The position numbers and the translations under genes were made by a program. The notes beneath the pieces were generated by a model, which had not been told where the DNA came from, searched no databases, and saw nothing but the letters and a program-made list of their open reading frames with translations. From contig CAJUHJ010000004.1 in NCBI GenBank assembly GCA_910586355.1, positions 45,505 to 109,504 on the forward strand: a DNA stretch of 64,000 bases. Direction: 5' to 3'. Origin of the DNA: an uncultured Lachnospiraceae bacterium (GTDB taxonomy: Bacteria; Bacillota; Clostridia; Lachnospirales; Lachnospiraceae). Positions 34,834-42,875 of this stretch are shown piece by piece (the first letter of the stretch is position 1; the number at the start of each line of letters is the position of its first letter).

Positions 34834-35694
34834 ATGAGTAAAAAAACAAAGGAAGAATTACAGGCTTTAGTCGATAAAGCCACCGCCGGGGACAAAAAAG
34901 CCCTCGAAACCCTTATTACAGAGGTACAAGATCTTGTATTCAATTTATCCCTTCGGATGCTCGGCACTTTTGCAGACGCGGAAAATGCCACGCAGGACAT
35001 TTTATTAAAGATGATTACGCATCTGTCGTCTTTTAGAGGGGAGAGCGCATTTACAACCTGGATATTTGGCATTGCTGCAAACCACCTGAAAAATTACAAA
35101 AAGCACATGTTTGCCCACCATCCGCTTAGTTTTGAATATTATGGAGAAGACATTGTAAACGGAAATATTCAGGATTTGCCGGATTTCACGCAAAATGTGG
35201 AAAAAGATATTTTAGCAGAAGAACTGAAAATGTCCTGCACCAACGTAATGCTGCAATGCCTTGACCCGGAAAGCAGATGTATTTTTATACTTGGCACAAT
35301 GTTTTCGCTTGACAGCCGCATGGCGGGGGAAATCCTGCAGCTAACCCCAGAAGCCTACCGCAAACGGCTCTCCCGGATACGGAAAAAAATGGCAGACTTT
35401 CTTTCGGAATATTGCGGGGAATACGGCGGCGGCAAATGCAAATGTAAAGACAGGGTAAATTATGCAATTCAAAGCCACAGGTTAAACCCACAGCAGCTTA
35501 ATTACACAACAGCCGAAGAAATCCCCCTTCAATCTATGATAGAAGTAAAAAATGCGATGGAAGAAATTGATAATTTATCGCAGGATTTTTCTTTCTGTAA
35601 GCCTTACCAGTCTCCGGAACACACAAAACAACTGATACAGAATTTTTTAAACTCCACACAGCTTTCTATTATCCAGAAATCAGAAAGGAAATGA
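34834..35694 (+). CDS. ECF-type sigma factor with Cys-containing C-terminal extension
   Basis: 286 residues. Region 2 (about 10-90: LRMLGTFADAENATQDILLKM, ESAFTTWIFGIAANHLKNY) and region 4 (about 125-190: DSRMAGEILQLTPEAYRKRL) are those of an ECF sigma factor. About 95 extra residues follow, beginning with a Cys motif (CGEYGGGKCKCKDRV), a plausible metal- or redox-sensing site. No anti-sigma gene is adjacent; the extension may fulfil that role. The DUF2461 gene follows 6 bases later, so the pair is an operon. AGGAGGTAAAAACG precedes the ATG. Confidence 0.85.
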   Translation: MSKKTKEELQALVDKATAGDKKALETLITEVQDLVFNLSLRMLGTFADAENATQDILLKMITHLSSFRGESAFTTWIFGIAANHLKNYKKHMFAHHPLSFEYYGEDIVNGNIQDLPDFTQNVEKDILAEELKMSCTNVMLQCLDPESRCIFILGTMFSLDSRMAGEILQLTPEAYRKRLSRIRKKMADFLSEYCGEYGGGKCKCKDRVNYAIQSHRLNPQQLNYTTAEEIPLQSMIEVKNAMEEIDNLSQDFSFCKPYQSPEHTKQLIQNFLNSTQLSIIQKSERK

Positions 35695-35700
35695 CAAACT

Positions 35701-36384
35701 ATGAATATACAGTTCATAATGGATTATTTATCAGAATTGAGCATGAATAATAACCGCGAATGGTATCATGCAAATAAAAATGACTATAAAAAAGCAAATG
35801 AAGAATTTGAAAATTTATTACAGGCATTGATATTGGAAATCGGAAAATTTGACGGCAGCATATTACATAACAGCCCAAAAGACCTGACGTTTAAAATTGT
35901 AAGGGATACCCGCTTTAGCCATGACAAATCGCCTTATAATCCGGCGTTTCGCGCTCACATTGCATCCAAAGGCAAACTGCCCGTCCCTGTCGGATATTAT
36001 CTTATGTTAAAGCCCGGCAACCAGTCCTTTTTAGGAGGCGGCTTATTTGCAGATATGTTTAAAGAAGCAACAACAATGGTTCGGGATTCGATTGCCAAAA
36101 ACGGCGAAGAATGGGAAAAACTGATACACGAACCAGAATTTGAATCCTATTTCACCGTACAAGGAACAACATTAAAAAATGTTCCTGCAGGATATGACAA
36201 AGAACATCCACAGGCGAAATATCTGAAATTCAAAAGCTGGTATCTGGAATATCTTCTAAACGATGAAGAATTGAGCAATGCAGAACATTTTATTGCAAAA
36301 ACAGCAAAAATCTTCCGAATCATAAAACCTTTTAACGACTATTTAAACAAAGTCCTTACGGAATTTACAATGCCAAAAAGATAA
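35701..36384 (+). CDS. DUF2461 / TIGR02453 family protein
   Basis: 227 residues forming one DUF2461 domain: FIMDYLSELSMNNNREWYHA, TFKIVRDTRFSHDKSPYNPA, YYLMLKPGNQSFLGGG. The RDTRFS-DKSPY block is diagnostic. No catalytic function is known for the family. It is co-transcribed with the ECF sigma factor (6-base gap, TGACAAACTATG) and ends at a plus-strand hairpin. Confidence 0.88.
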   Translation: MNIQFIMDYLSELSMNNNREWYHANKNDYKKANEEFENLLQALILEIGKFDGSILHNSPKDLTFKIVRDTRFSHDKSPYNPAFRAHIASKGKLPVPVGYYLMLKPGNQSFLGGGLFADMFKEATTMVRDSIAKNGEEWEKLIHEPEFESYFTVQGTTLKNVPAGYDKEHPQAKYLKFKSWYLEYLLNDEELSNAEHFIAKTAKIFRIIKPFNDYLNKVLTEFTMPKR

Positions 36385-36401
36385 GGGCTGAGCAAAGGAT
36401 A

Positions 36402-36446
36402 GGCGGAAAGCTTGTGTAAATACACACTTTCCGCCCTTGTTTGGGT
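36402..36446 (+). terminator. Terminator of the sigma-DUF2461 operon
   Basis: GGCGGAAAG and CTTTCCGCC pair around an internal TGTGTAAATACACA stem, followed by a T-rich tail. Confidence 0.75.
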
Positions 36447-36449
36447 TTG

Positions 36450-36631
36450 TCAAGTAAACAGCTTGTGAACTTCTACATTTAGATCTTTTTCTAATCGCTC
36501 TATTTGTCCGGGTGTTGGCTTTCGCATCTCTATATGAATATTTTTGGAAAATTTAGAAATACTTTTATGATTGTCATTTGATGGATTATATTTGGGGATA
36601 GCCAAGTATTTTAATACGTCAAACACTTTAT
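36450..36631 (-). pseudogene. 3' remnant of an unidentified gene
   Basis: An open minus-strand frame of about 60 codons without a start runs from directly behind the ybaK stop to a TGA at 36450-36452. It reads VFDVLKYLAIPKYNPSNDNH, then IEMRKPTPGQIERLEKDLNV and ends HKLFT, which looks like genuine protein sequence, not random translation. No family assigned. It is probably the tail of a gene whose front was lost when its neighbour was joined. Confidence 0.4.
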
Positions 36632-37096
36632 TTAAAGTTTACAGACATCAACCCACTTCGTACTGCCGGAATACTTCTCCAATTCCTCAATGGTAAGCTC
36701 TATTGCACTGTTTGAACTGCCGCAGGCAGGGAAAACCGTAACAAAACGTTTCAGAGAACGATCCAGATACACGTCTACTCCTTCATTTACTGCAAATGGG
36801 CAGACGCCTCCAACTGCATGTCCAACCATATTTTCCACCTCATCCGGGGAAAGCATTTTTGCTTTTGTCCCAAACTGCGCCTTGTATTTTGCATTGTCAA
36901 TTTTTGTATCTCCAGCCGCCACTATAAGCGCTGCATGACCGTCAGCCAAAAAAGAAAGTGTCTTGGCAATTCTTTGCGGCTCACAATGCAGCGCCTCTGC
37001 CGCCAAAGCTACCGTTGCACTGGACACGTCAAATTCCTGTATCCTGTCATCTATCCCATATTTATTAAAATACATCCTTACCTTTTCAATTGACAT
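36632..37096 (-). CDS. YbaK/EbsC-type aminoacyl-tRNA deacylase
   Basis: 154 residues from the ATG at 37096 (MSIEKVRMYF), chosen because GGAAAGGAG lies just before. YbaK-fold features: AEALHCEPQRIAKTLSF, the conserved Lys in KTL, and VGHAVGGVCPFAV with the GG-PF loop. The family hydrolyses mischarged tRNAs such as Cys-tRNA-Pro. Located after the groEL terminator. Confidence 0.9.
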   Translation of the reverse strand: MSIEKVRMYFNKYGIDDRIQEFDVSSATVALAAEALHCEPQRIAKTLSFLADGHAALIVAAGDTKIDNAKYKAQFGTKAKMLSPDEVENMVGHAVGGVCPFAVNEGVDVYLDRSLKRFVTVFPACGSSNSAIELTIEELEKYSGSTKWVDVCKL

Positions 37097-37124
37097 TTTT
37101 TTCTCCTTTCCATCCATACGTAAT

Positions 37125-37165
37125 AAAAAACACCGCTACTCCAAATCCGAATAACGATGTTTTTT
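37125..37165 (-). terminator. Terminator of groESL
   Basis: Arms 37125-37135 and 37155-37165 pair (AAAAAACACCG with CGATGTTTTTT, one mismatch), with a T run on both strands, just after groEL. Confidence 0.65.
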
Positions 37166-37201
37166 ATTTTCGTATTTACCCTTATGAGTTATTCAAAAGA
37201 A

Positions 37202-38827
37202 TTACATCATGCCGCCCATTCCCGGAGCGCCTGCCGGCATAGCCGGAGCTTCTTCTTTAATATTTGCAACTGCAGATTCCGTCGTCAGAAGTGTAGACGC
37301 AACTGAAGTTGCATTCTGTAATGCGCTTCTTGTCACTTTTACCGGATCGAGAATTCCAGTTTCTACCATATCGGTATACTGTTCTGTTACTGCGTCAAAT
37401 CCTACGCCAGCTTCTGCTTCTTTTACTTTATTGATAATAACAGCGCCTTCTAAACCTGCATTTGCTGCGATATAATAAAGCGGAGACTCCAGCGCTTTTA
37501 AAATCACTTTTGCGCCCGTCTTTTCATCGCCGTCCAATGTATCTGCAAATTCTGCAACTTTCTTTGCTGCATGGATATAAGCGGAACCGCCGCCTGCAAT
37601 AATTCCTTCTTCTACTGCTGCGCGTGTTGCATTTAAAGCGTCTTCCATACGCAGTTTTGCTTCTTTCATCTCAGTCTCTGTCGCAGCTCCTACGCGGATA
37701 ACTGCTACGCCGCCTGCCAATTTTGCAAGGCGCTCCTGTAATTTTTCTCTGTCAAATTCAGATGTAGTCTCTTCAATCTGTCCGCGAATCTGTCCGATTC
37801 TGGACTGAATTGCTTCTTTATCGCCTTCGCCGTCTACGATAACGGTATTTTCTTTCTGGACTTTTACAGATTTTGCGCGTCCAAGCTGTTCCATCGTCGT
37901 ATCTTTTAATTCTAATCCAAGTTCGTCAGAAATAACCTGGCCGCCCGTTAAGATTGCAATATCCTCAAGCATTGCTTTTCTTCTATCGCCGTATCCCGGA
38001 GCTTTGACTGCTACCACATTGAATGTGCCGCGCAGCTTATTGACAATCAACGTCGTTAATGCTTCGCCTTCTACATCCTCTGCAATAATTAACAGTCTGG
38101 AACCACTTTGTACAATCTGCTCTAACAACGGAAGGATTTCCTGAATATTTGCAATTTTTTTATCTGTAATTAAAATATACGGATCGTCTAAAGATGCTTC
38201 CATCTTATCCATATCTGTGCACATATATGCTGAAATATAACCGCGGTCAAACTGCATACCTTCTACTAAATCCAGTTCTGTCTGCATTGTCTTTGACTCT
38301 TCAATTGTGATAACGCCGTCGTTTGTCACTTTTTCCATTGCATCTGATACTAACGTTCCGACTTCTTCATCACCTGCAGAAATCGCTGCAACTTTTGCAA
38401 TCTGATCTTTACCTTTTACTTTCTGGCTCATCGCTTTTAATGCTTCTACTGCAACGTCTGTGGCTTTTTTCATACCTCTTCTAAGGATGATTGGATTTGC
38501 GCCTGCTTCTAAGTTCTTCATTCCTTCGTGCACCATTGCCTGTGTCAGTACAGTCGCTGTCGTTGTACCGTCTCCGGCAACGTCGTTTGTCTTTGTCGCA
38601 ACTTCTTTGACAAGCTGCGCGCCCATATTTTCAAACGCATCCTCAAGCTCAATTTCTTTTGCAATCGTCACGCCGTCATTTGTAATTAACGGAGCGCCGA
38701 AAGATTTATCTAATACAACATTTCTGCCTTTTGGCCCTAATGTCACGCTGACGGTATCTGCTAATTTATCTACGCCAGCCCCTAATGCTGTTCTTGCTTC
38801 TGAACCATATTTAATTTCCTTTGCCAT
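37202..38827 (-). CDS. groL: Chaperonin GroEL
   Basis: 60-kDa chaperonin subunit forming the double heptameric folding ring. 541 residues with VTLGPKGRNVVLDKSFG, AGDGTTTATVL, the C-terminal TTESAVANIKEE and a GGMM-rich tail (MPAGAPGMGGMM). Directly after groES (26 bases). Heat-shock control via CIRCE upstream. Confidence 0.98.
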   Translation of the reverse strand: MAKEIKYGSEARTALGAGVDKLADTVSVTLGPKGRNVVLDKSFGAPLITNDGVTIAKEIELEDAFENMGAQLVKEVATKTNDVAGDGTTTATVLTQAMVHEGMKNLEAGANPIILRRGMKKATDVAVEALKAMSQKVKGKDQIAKVAAISAGDEEVGTLVSDAMEKVTNDGVITIEESKTMQTELDLVEGMQFDRGYISAYMCTDMDKMEASLDDPYILITDKKIANIQEILPLLEQIVQSGSRLLIIAEDVEGEALTTLIVNKLRGTFNVVAVKAPGYGDRRKAMLEDIAILTGGQVISDELGLELKDTTMEQLGRAKSVKVQKENTVIVDGEGDKEAIQSRIGQIRGQIEETTSEFDREKLQERLAKLAGGVAVIRVGAATETEMKEAKLRMEDALNATRAAVEEGIIAGGGSAYIHAAKKVAEFADTLDGDEKTGAKVILKALESPLYYIAANAGLEGAVIINKVKEAEAGVGFDAVTEQYTDMVETGILDPVKVTRSALQNATSVASTLLTTESAVANIKEEAPAMPAGAPGMGGMM

Positions 38828-38853
38828 GACTTTCTACCTCACTTTTTCTATAT

Positions 38854-39138
38854 TTATTCTACAACTGCTAAAATGTCATTTTGTTTTACGATAATGTATT
38901 CTTCCTCTTCTAATTTTACTTCTGTTCCGGCATATTTGGAATAAATGACTTTCTGTCCAACAGATACCTGCATTGTAACTTCTTTGCCGTCAACCACTCC
39001 GCCGGGGCCTACTGCGATAACTTCTGCTTCCTGCGGCTTTTCCTGTGATTTACTTGCAAGAATGATTCCTGATTTGGTCGTTTCTTCTGCTTCTAACTGT
39101 TTTAAAACAACTCTGTCTGCTAAAGGTACTAACTTCAT
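38854..39138 (-). CDS. groS: Co-chaperonin GroES
   Basis: 94-residue heptameric lid of GroEL. LVPLADRVVLKQLEAEETTK, the mobile loop with GIILAS, and EVIAVGPG are characteristic. First gene of the operon, with AGGAGG before the ATG. Confidence 0.98.
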   Translation of the reverse strand: MKLVPLADRVVLKQLEAEETTKSGIILASKSQEKPQEAEVIAVGPGGVVDGKEVTMQVSVGQKVIYSKYAGTEVKLEEEEYIIVKQNDILAVVE

Positions 39139-39184
39139 TTGAAATGCCTCCTTATACGTTCTGTTTTGATAGTTTTGTTTGTTA

Positions 39185-39211
39185 TTAGCACTCTGTTCTT
39201 ATGAGTGCTAA
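39185..39211. promoter_or_regulatory. CIRCE element (HrcA operator)
   Basis: Exact TTAGCACTC-N9-GAGTGCTAA, 47 bases before the groES start. This is the operator of the heat-shock repressor HrcA, so groESL should be de-repressed on heat or misfolding stress. Confidence 0.98.
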
Positions 39212-39222
39212 CTGATAATCCT

Positions 39223-39251
39223 ATAATAGTTTTTGCTTCTTTTTTCTGCAA
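39223..39251 (-). promoter_or_regulatory. groESL promoter
   Basis: Minus-strand TTGCAG (39246-39251), 17-base spacer, TATTAT (39223-39228). The CIRCE lies immediately downstream, over the expected start site. Confidence 0.75.
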
Positions 39252-39368
39252 CTGCTCTCAATTTACTGCTTTTTATAGTATGCCCTTTTTTTCTCTTGTA
39301 TTCTCATTTTTTCTCACTTTTTCATATTTTTACCGATTTTTTGCAATTTAATATTTTTTTTAGAAAAT

Positions 39369-40484
39369 TTATTTTCTCTTTTTGATTACGGATTCCTTTA
39401 TTGTTTTCTGGCCTTCTCCCAGTAATAGTTTCAGACTTCCTTTTAACACTTCCTGGCTTCCCTGGTCCAATGTACTGCTGAGTTTAAACAGCTCTACAAA
39501 CTTTTTCCAGCTCATATGCGCCAAATCGTCCGTTGTCTTTATACCGCCTTCTTCTAAGATAGTAAATAAAACGTCTACAAACTCTTCTCTTTGTTTTGTA
39601 TCCAACTTATCTACCCATGCTTTCAGCGTCTTATCCAAAAGTTCACTCTGCTTTGTCACCGATTCCGTCCGAATTAAATGGTTTCCCATCACTTCCCATG
39701 TCATAACATCATGCTGCATAGGGCCGTTTGCCGTACTTTTCACAACTTCATAATCTTCTTCCCGTTCTAAGAGCATTCCGACAATGGAAGATTCCGGTAT
39801 AAATGTATGAATTTTCGGCAGCATTTTATGATACTCCTCTTTTTCTATCATTACACCCATAAACCCCGGACCGTCATTGCTGTATACGGATAAAATTCTG
39901 TTTTGAATGGATTCTTTGCAATACACGCTGGCATATACTGCCAGATTTCCTCCTTTGGAATGTCCCCCGACGCGGATATTCTTTTGTCGGGGAGATACGG
40001 TCTGGTTTAAGTATTCCACAGCTTTTAACTGCCCGGGCGTCTCTGTCAAGAAACTCATATTAAAATTTTCCCGCCATCCTATCATTGTATTATCCGTTCC
40101 ACTGTATGCAATAAAAACACTGTTATCGTCCAGACGAATTGTCATTGCGCAAAACTGCGACTGCTCCTGTCTGTCAATATCGTCTATATAATGGCACAGG
40201 CGCACTTTTCCAAATCGTTTCGTTTTCGCCATTTCCCGCATTAAAAACGCAGACATTTTTGTAATGGAAACTTTTGCTTCAATTTCTTCCTCTGTATGAC
40301 GCTCAAAAAAAAGCGCCGACGCTTCCTTTAAAGATATAGAATCTTTCGCCGACACTTTCGGTACAATGGATTGAAAATCCACATAGACCAATTCTGAAAA
40401 AATCAAATTATCTACCTCATTAAATCCTGCTTCTGAAAATAATAAATCTCCGCGCCAATGCAGATAATCCATGATATTTGCCAT
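39369..40484 (-). CDS. DUF2974 alpha/beta-hydrolase-like protein
   Basis: 371 residues. The nucleophile elbow VGGHSKGGNLAVYA and the FIAYSGTDNTMIGWREN segment are typical of DUF2974 (Mbeg1-like) proteins, an alpha/beta hydrolase family of unknown substrate. No signal peptide, so probably cytoplasmic. Third gene in a tight minus-strand operon with the HAD phosphatase and a small membrane protein (gaps of 13 and 9 bases). Confidence 0.85.
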   Translation of the reverse strand: MANIMDYLHWRGDLLFSEAGFNEVDNLIFSELVYVDFQSIVPKVSAKDSISLKEASALFFERHTEEEIEAKVSITKMSAFLMREMAKTKRFGKVRLCHYIDDIDRQEQSQFCAMTIRLDDNSVFIAYSGTDNTMIGWRENFNMSFLTETPGQLKAVEYLNQTVSPRQKNIRVGGHSKGGNLAVYASVYCKESIQNRILSVYSNDGPGFMGVMIEKEEYHKMLPKIHTFIPESSIVGMLLEREEDYEVVKSTANGPMQHDVMTWEVMGNHLIRTESVTKQSELLDKTLKAWVDKLDTKQREEFVDVLFTILEEGGIKTTDDLAHMSWKKFVELFKLSSTLDQGSQEVLKGSLKLLLGEGQKTIKESVIKKRK

Positions 40485-40497
40485 TTTACCACATCCT

Positions 40498-41283
40498 TTA
40501 TATAAGAGAAAATTGTTGTAGTCCCTTTTTGATACCGTCGTCCCATATATCTGCCGTCACATAATCTGCGGCCCGTTTTGCTTCTATGGTTCCATTGCCC
40601 ATAGAAATCCCATATCCGGCATATTGAAGCATTTCAAGGTCGTTTGAGCTGTCCCCAAAAGCATACGTATCCTCACGTCTAATCTTTAAATATTCGCAAA
40701 TCTTTTGGATTCCGCTTGCTTTTGAAAATCCCTTTGGAATAATTTCAAATACTTTTGTACTGTGAAAAATCAGGTCGTAATTGACGCTTAATTCTTCTTT
40801 CATTTTTTCGTAATCTCCGTCTTTAAAGTATCCGGTCACTTTATTTACAGTATAATTTCCAGCATTGGCCGAAAGGGATTGAAATCCTTCCCCAAGAGAT
40901 TTTTTTAAATTCGAAATATAGACATTGCCTTCAAAATCTTCCATATCTGCATACAGGCAGTGTTTCCCTTCCAGCACAACGGGGAGCCGGTATGTCTGAA
41001 AAATCGAAAACAATTCGTCTAATTCCTTTTCTGACAGATTTCTCTCATATATCAGCTTTCCTTGATATTCCACATGTGTGCCGCATGCAGCTAAAATCCC
41101 GTCAAATCCAATGCCCAAAAGTAATTCTTCTGCCTGAATCGCCGCCCGGCTCCTGCCGCTGCAAAGAAACGCATAATGGCCGTTTTCCCTTAACCTTTTG
41201 ATAGACGTCACAGTACTCTTTGGTATCTGCATACGATTGTCCCATAATGTCCCGTCAATATCAAAAAAAACCGCTTTTTTCAT
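40498..41283 (-). CDS. Cof-type HAD phosphatase
   Basis: 261-residue HAD-family IIB hydrolase: nucleophile motif FFDIDGTLWD (Asp8, Asp10), FLCSGRS (motif II), and GDSSNDLEMLQYAG (motif IV) with GNGTIEAKRAADYVT. Such enzymes dephosphorylate sugar phosphates or related metabolites; the substrate is not predictable. Confidence 0.93.
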   Translation of the reverse strand: MKKAVFFDIDGTLWDNRMQIPKSTVTSIKRLRENGHYAFLCSGRSRAAIQAEELLLGIGFDGILAACGTHVEYQGKLIYERNLSEKELDELFSIFQTYRLPVVLEGKHCLYADMEDFEGNVYISNLKKSLGEGFQSLSANAGNYTVNKVTGYFKDGDYEKMKEELSVNYDLIFHSTKVFEIIPKGFSKASGIQKICEYLKIRREDTYAFGDSSNDLEMLQYAGYGISMGNGTIEAKRAADYVTADIWDDGIKKGLQQFSLI

Positions 41284-41292
41284 AGTCTGCTC

Positions 41293-41562
41293 CTATTCTT
41301 CCAATTGTTCATCACGACTGTCGTAAATATGATTACTGGCAATATACCCGACGCACCAGATAAATCCTGCAACAGTCAAAGAAGAAATACATTTAATAAC
41401 CGCTACAATTAATTGCGATAACGTCAGCGTTCCAAGCGAATACGCCGCTATTGTGCCCCGAATAGGCTTTAACAGCATCACCCAGCCCCCGACATAGACG
41501 GAAGCGGCAAACCCAAAGAAATATACCGCCACCGATACCAGTATCCTAAAGTTCCGATTCAT
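41293..41562 (-). CDS. Small membrane protein, unknown
   Basis: 89 residues with two or three hydrophobic segments (about 6-28, 39-52, 57-74) and an acidic C terminus (SRDEQLEE). No family recognised. First gene of the operon with the HAD and DUF2974 genes; AGAGGAGC precedes the ATG and a promoter lies at 41597-41625. Confidence 0.7.
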   Translation of the reverse strand: MNRNFRILVSVAVYFFGFAASVYVGGWVMLLKPIRGTIAAYSLGTLTLSQLIVAVIKCISSLTVAGFIWCVGYIASNHIYDSRDEQLEE

Positions 41563-41596
41563 TCGTATAGCTCCTCTTTTTGTATAATGTTACGTT

Positions 41597-41625
41597 ATTA
41601 TAATATGAAAAGAAAGATGTTTCAA
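41597..41625 (-). promoter_or_regulatory. Promoter of the small membrane protein-HAD-DUF2974 operon
   Basis: Minus-strand TTGAAA (41620-41625), 17-base spacer, TATAAT (41597-41602). Confidence 0.65.
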
Positions 41626-41740
41626 GAGTATTGCTTCGTTTTCATAATATTCACAACTTTTTTAAAACAATTCTATTACACAACAGTTTAACCATGCTGA
41701 ATTTTAATATGTAAGTATTACCAGAGGACATGCAAATAAT

Positions 41741-41863
41741 ATGGCAAAGTTACCGAAATACCAAGCAATAACAGTACCAATGTTGACAATTTGTGGGAGA
41801 AAGGAAGTCAGAGATATGAAAACGCGTGTTATATATTTTTCAGAAGAATTTCAGTCGGGGTAA
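41741..41863 (+). pseudogene. Possible remnant of an alpha/beta hydrolase
   Basis: A 40-codon frame reads MAKLPKYQAITVPMLTICGR, then KEVRDMKTRVIYFSEEFQSG. The pattern I-x-V-P-x-L-x-I-x-G-x-K-E resembles the strand-loop around the acid residue of alpha/beta hydrolases. The protein is far too short to function, and it overlaps the end of the PIN remnant. Assignment is from pattern only. Confidence 0.35.
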
Positions 41864-42065
41864 GCACAGAAATTCCAAAGCCTTCAAAGTCTTTTTTGTT
41901 TCTGGCAACAATATAATCGCAATGTATAGATTTGGCACAGGCAGCAACAAGGCAATCTTCAATATCCTTTGCCTTTTTCTGAAATGCAAAAAGTTTCAGA
42001 ATCTTGTAAGAATCCATATCAATATCAGAAGAAATACCGCCAAGCATTCCACGCAGTAAATCCAC
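41829..42065 (-). pseudogene. PIN-domain toxin remnant joined to antitoxin tail
   Basis: Up to 78 codons from a GTG at 42065. The first 20 codons (VDLLRGMLGGISSDID) look like the C-terminal part of a Phd-type antitoxin, in frame with the antitoxin gene beyond its stop. The rest (AKDIEDCLVAACA, CDYIVARNKKDFEG, VLTPTEIL) is the C-terminal half of a PIN ribonuclease, lacking the first catalytic Asp region. The simplest reading is an internal deletion that fused the antitoxin tail to the toxin tail. Confidence 0.6.
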
Positions 42066-42074
42066 AGCAGAAAA

Positions 42075-42194
42075 TTATGGATTTACTACTTTAGCAACCG
42101 TTTTTCCATTACGAGTAATAAATATATCTTCCTTAGTAATTAATTCAAGATACTTTCCGAAATTAGCTTTAAATTCTGTTGCAGTAACAACCAT
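42075..42194 (-). CDS. Truncated Phd/YefM-type antitoxin
   Basis: 39 residues from the ATG at 42194, with GGAGGATTGAGCC before it: MVVTATEFKANFGKYLELIT, then KEDIFITRNGKTVAKVVNP, which is the N-terminal DNA-binding half of a Phd/YefM antitoxin. A TAA ends it after VVNP, where intact relatives run on to about 75-85 residues. Homology resumes in the same frame past the stop. Still possibly a DNA-binding fragment, but the toxin-neutralising part is lost. Confidence 0.6.
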   Translation of the reverse strand: MVVTATEFKANFGKYLELITKEDIFITRNGKTVAKVVNP

Positions 42195-42267
42195 GGCTCA
42201 ATCCTCCGTTTCTTTAAGTTATTGTTATAATATGCGATTTCGAAGATAAAATCAATAAAATTATGCC

Positions 42268-42296
42268 TTGACACCCAAAAATTACTATACTAGAAT
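42268..42296 (+). promoter_or_regulatory. Promoter of the lipoprotein gene
   Basis: TTGACA (42268-42273), 17-base spacer, TAGAAT (42291-42296), 28 bases before the ATG. Confidence 0.75.
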
Positions 42297-42323
42297 AAAA
42301 AAAATGTACGGAGGCAACTTAGT

Positions 42324-42860
42324 ATGAAACAGACCAGACTGCAAAAAGTATTTCTATTATTGATGACAAGCATTTCTGCCGCTGCTTTTATGGGCTGCGC
42401 TCAGGACACGCAATCGAACAATACCGATAAAATCCAAACACAAGCCAAAATCGATATGCAGACGCAGACAGAACAAGATGAAAACATTCCATCTTTACAA
42501 ACCGTTATGGATCGCGTTGTTTCCAGCCAAAATTTGGATGATGCGCTCGATTACGAAGCTAATATAACAGAGCTGTCAGAGGACAGTCTTATTTTATTAT
42601 GTACCTCAGAAAACGGTAAATATGAAGCCTATGGCATAGTAAGCCCCGAATATGGAATGAACGGCATTTTATTAAATTATCGGATTGACGGCGAAAATAA
42701 CTATAATTACTTAGAAGAATCCTTTGGCTATGGCAGCGCAAACCTGCAGGAACTAGGAGAAAATGAAGTTCTCTTTGCGTTTACGCAGGAAAACGGCGCT
42801 GTCCGCGAACTTCATTTTGAAACGTTTGATACTGGAACAATGTCTTTAAAAGAAGAATGA
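42324..42860 (+). CDS. Putative lipoprotein, unknown function
   Basis: 178 residues with a lipoprotein signal: basic start, hydrophobic core and lipobox AFMGC (Cys at about 25), then a Gln/Thr-rich spacer (to about 50). The folded part (50-178) is acidic with alternating hydrophobic strands and no family I recognise. Monocistronic, good promoter and ACGGAGGC ribosome site. It converges on the EPS operon, the two stops being 15 bases apart with no obvious terminator. Confidence 0.8.
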   Translation: MKQTRLQKVFLLLMTSISAAAFMGCAQDTQSNNTDKIQTQAKIDMQTQTEQDENIPSLQTVMDRVVSSQNLDDALDYEANITELSEDSLILLCTSENGKYEAYGIVSPEYGMNGILLNYRIDGENNYNYLEESFGYGSANLQELGENEVLFAFTQENGAVRELHFETFDTGTMSLKEE

Positions 42861-42875
42861 TTCCTTATACTTTCC

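Noticed and set aside
41829..42065. Complete 78-residue PIN toxin
   Set aside because: Lacks the N-terminal half with the first catalytic Asp; the GTG start lies in antitoxin-like sequence.
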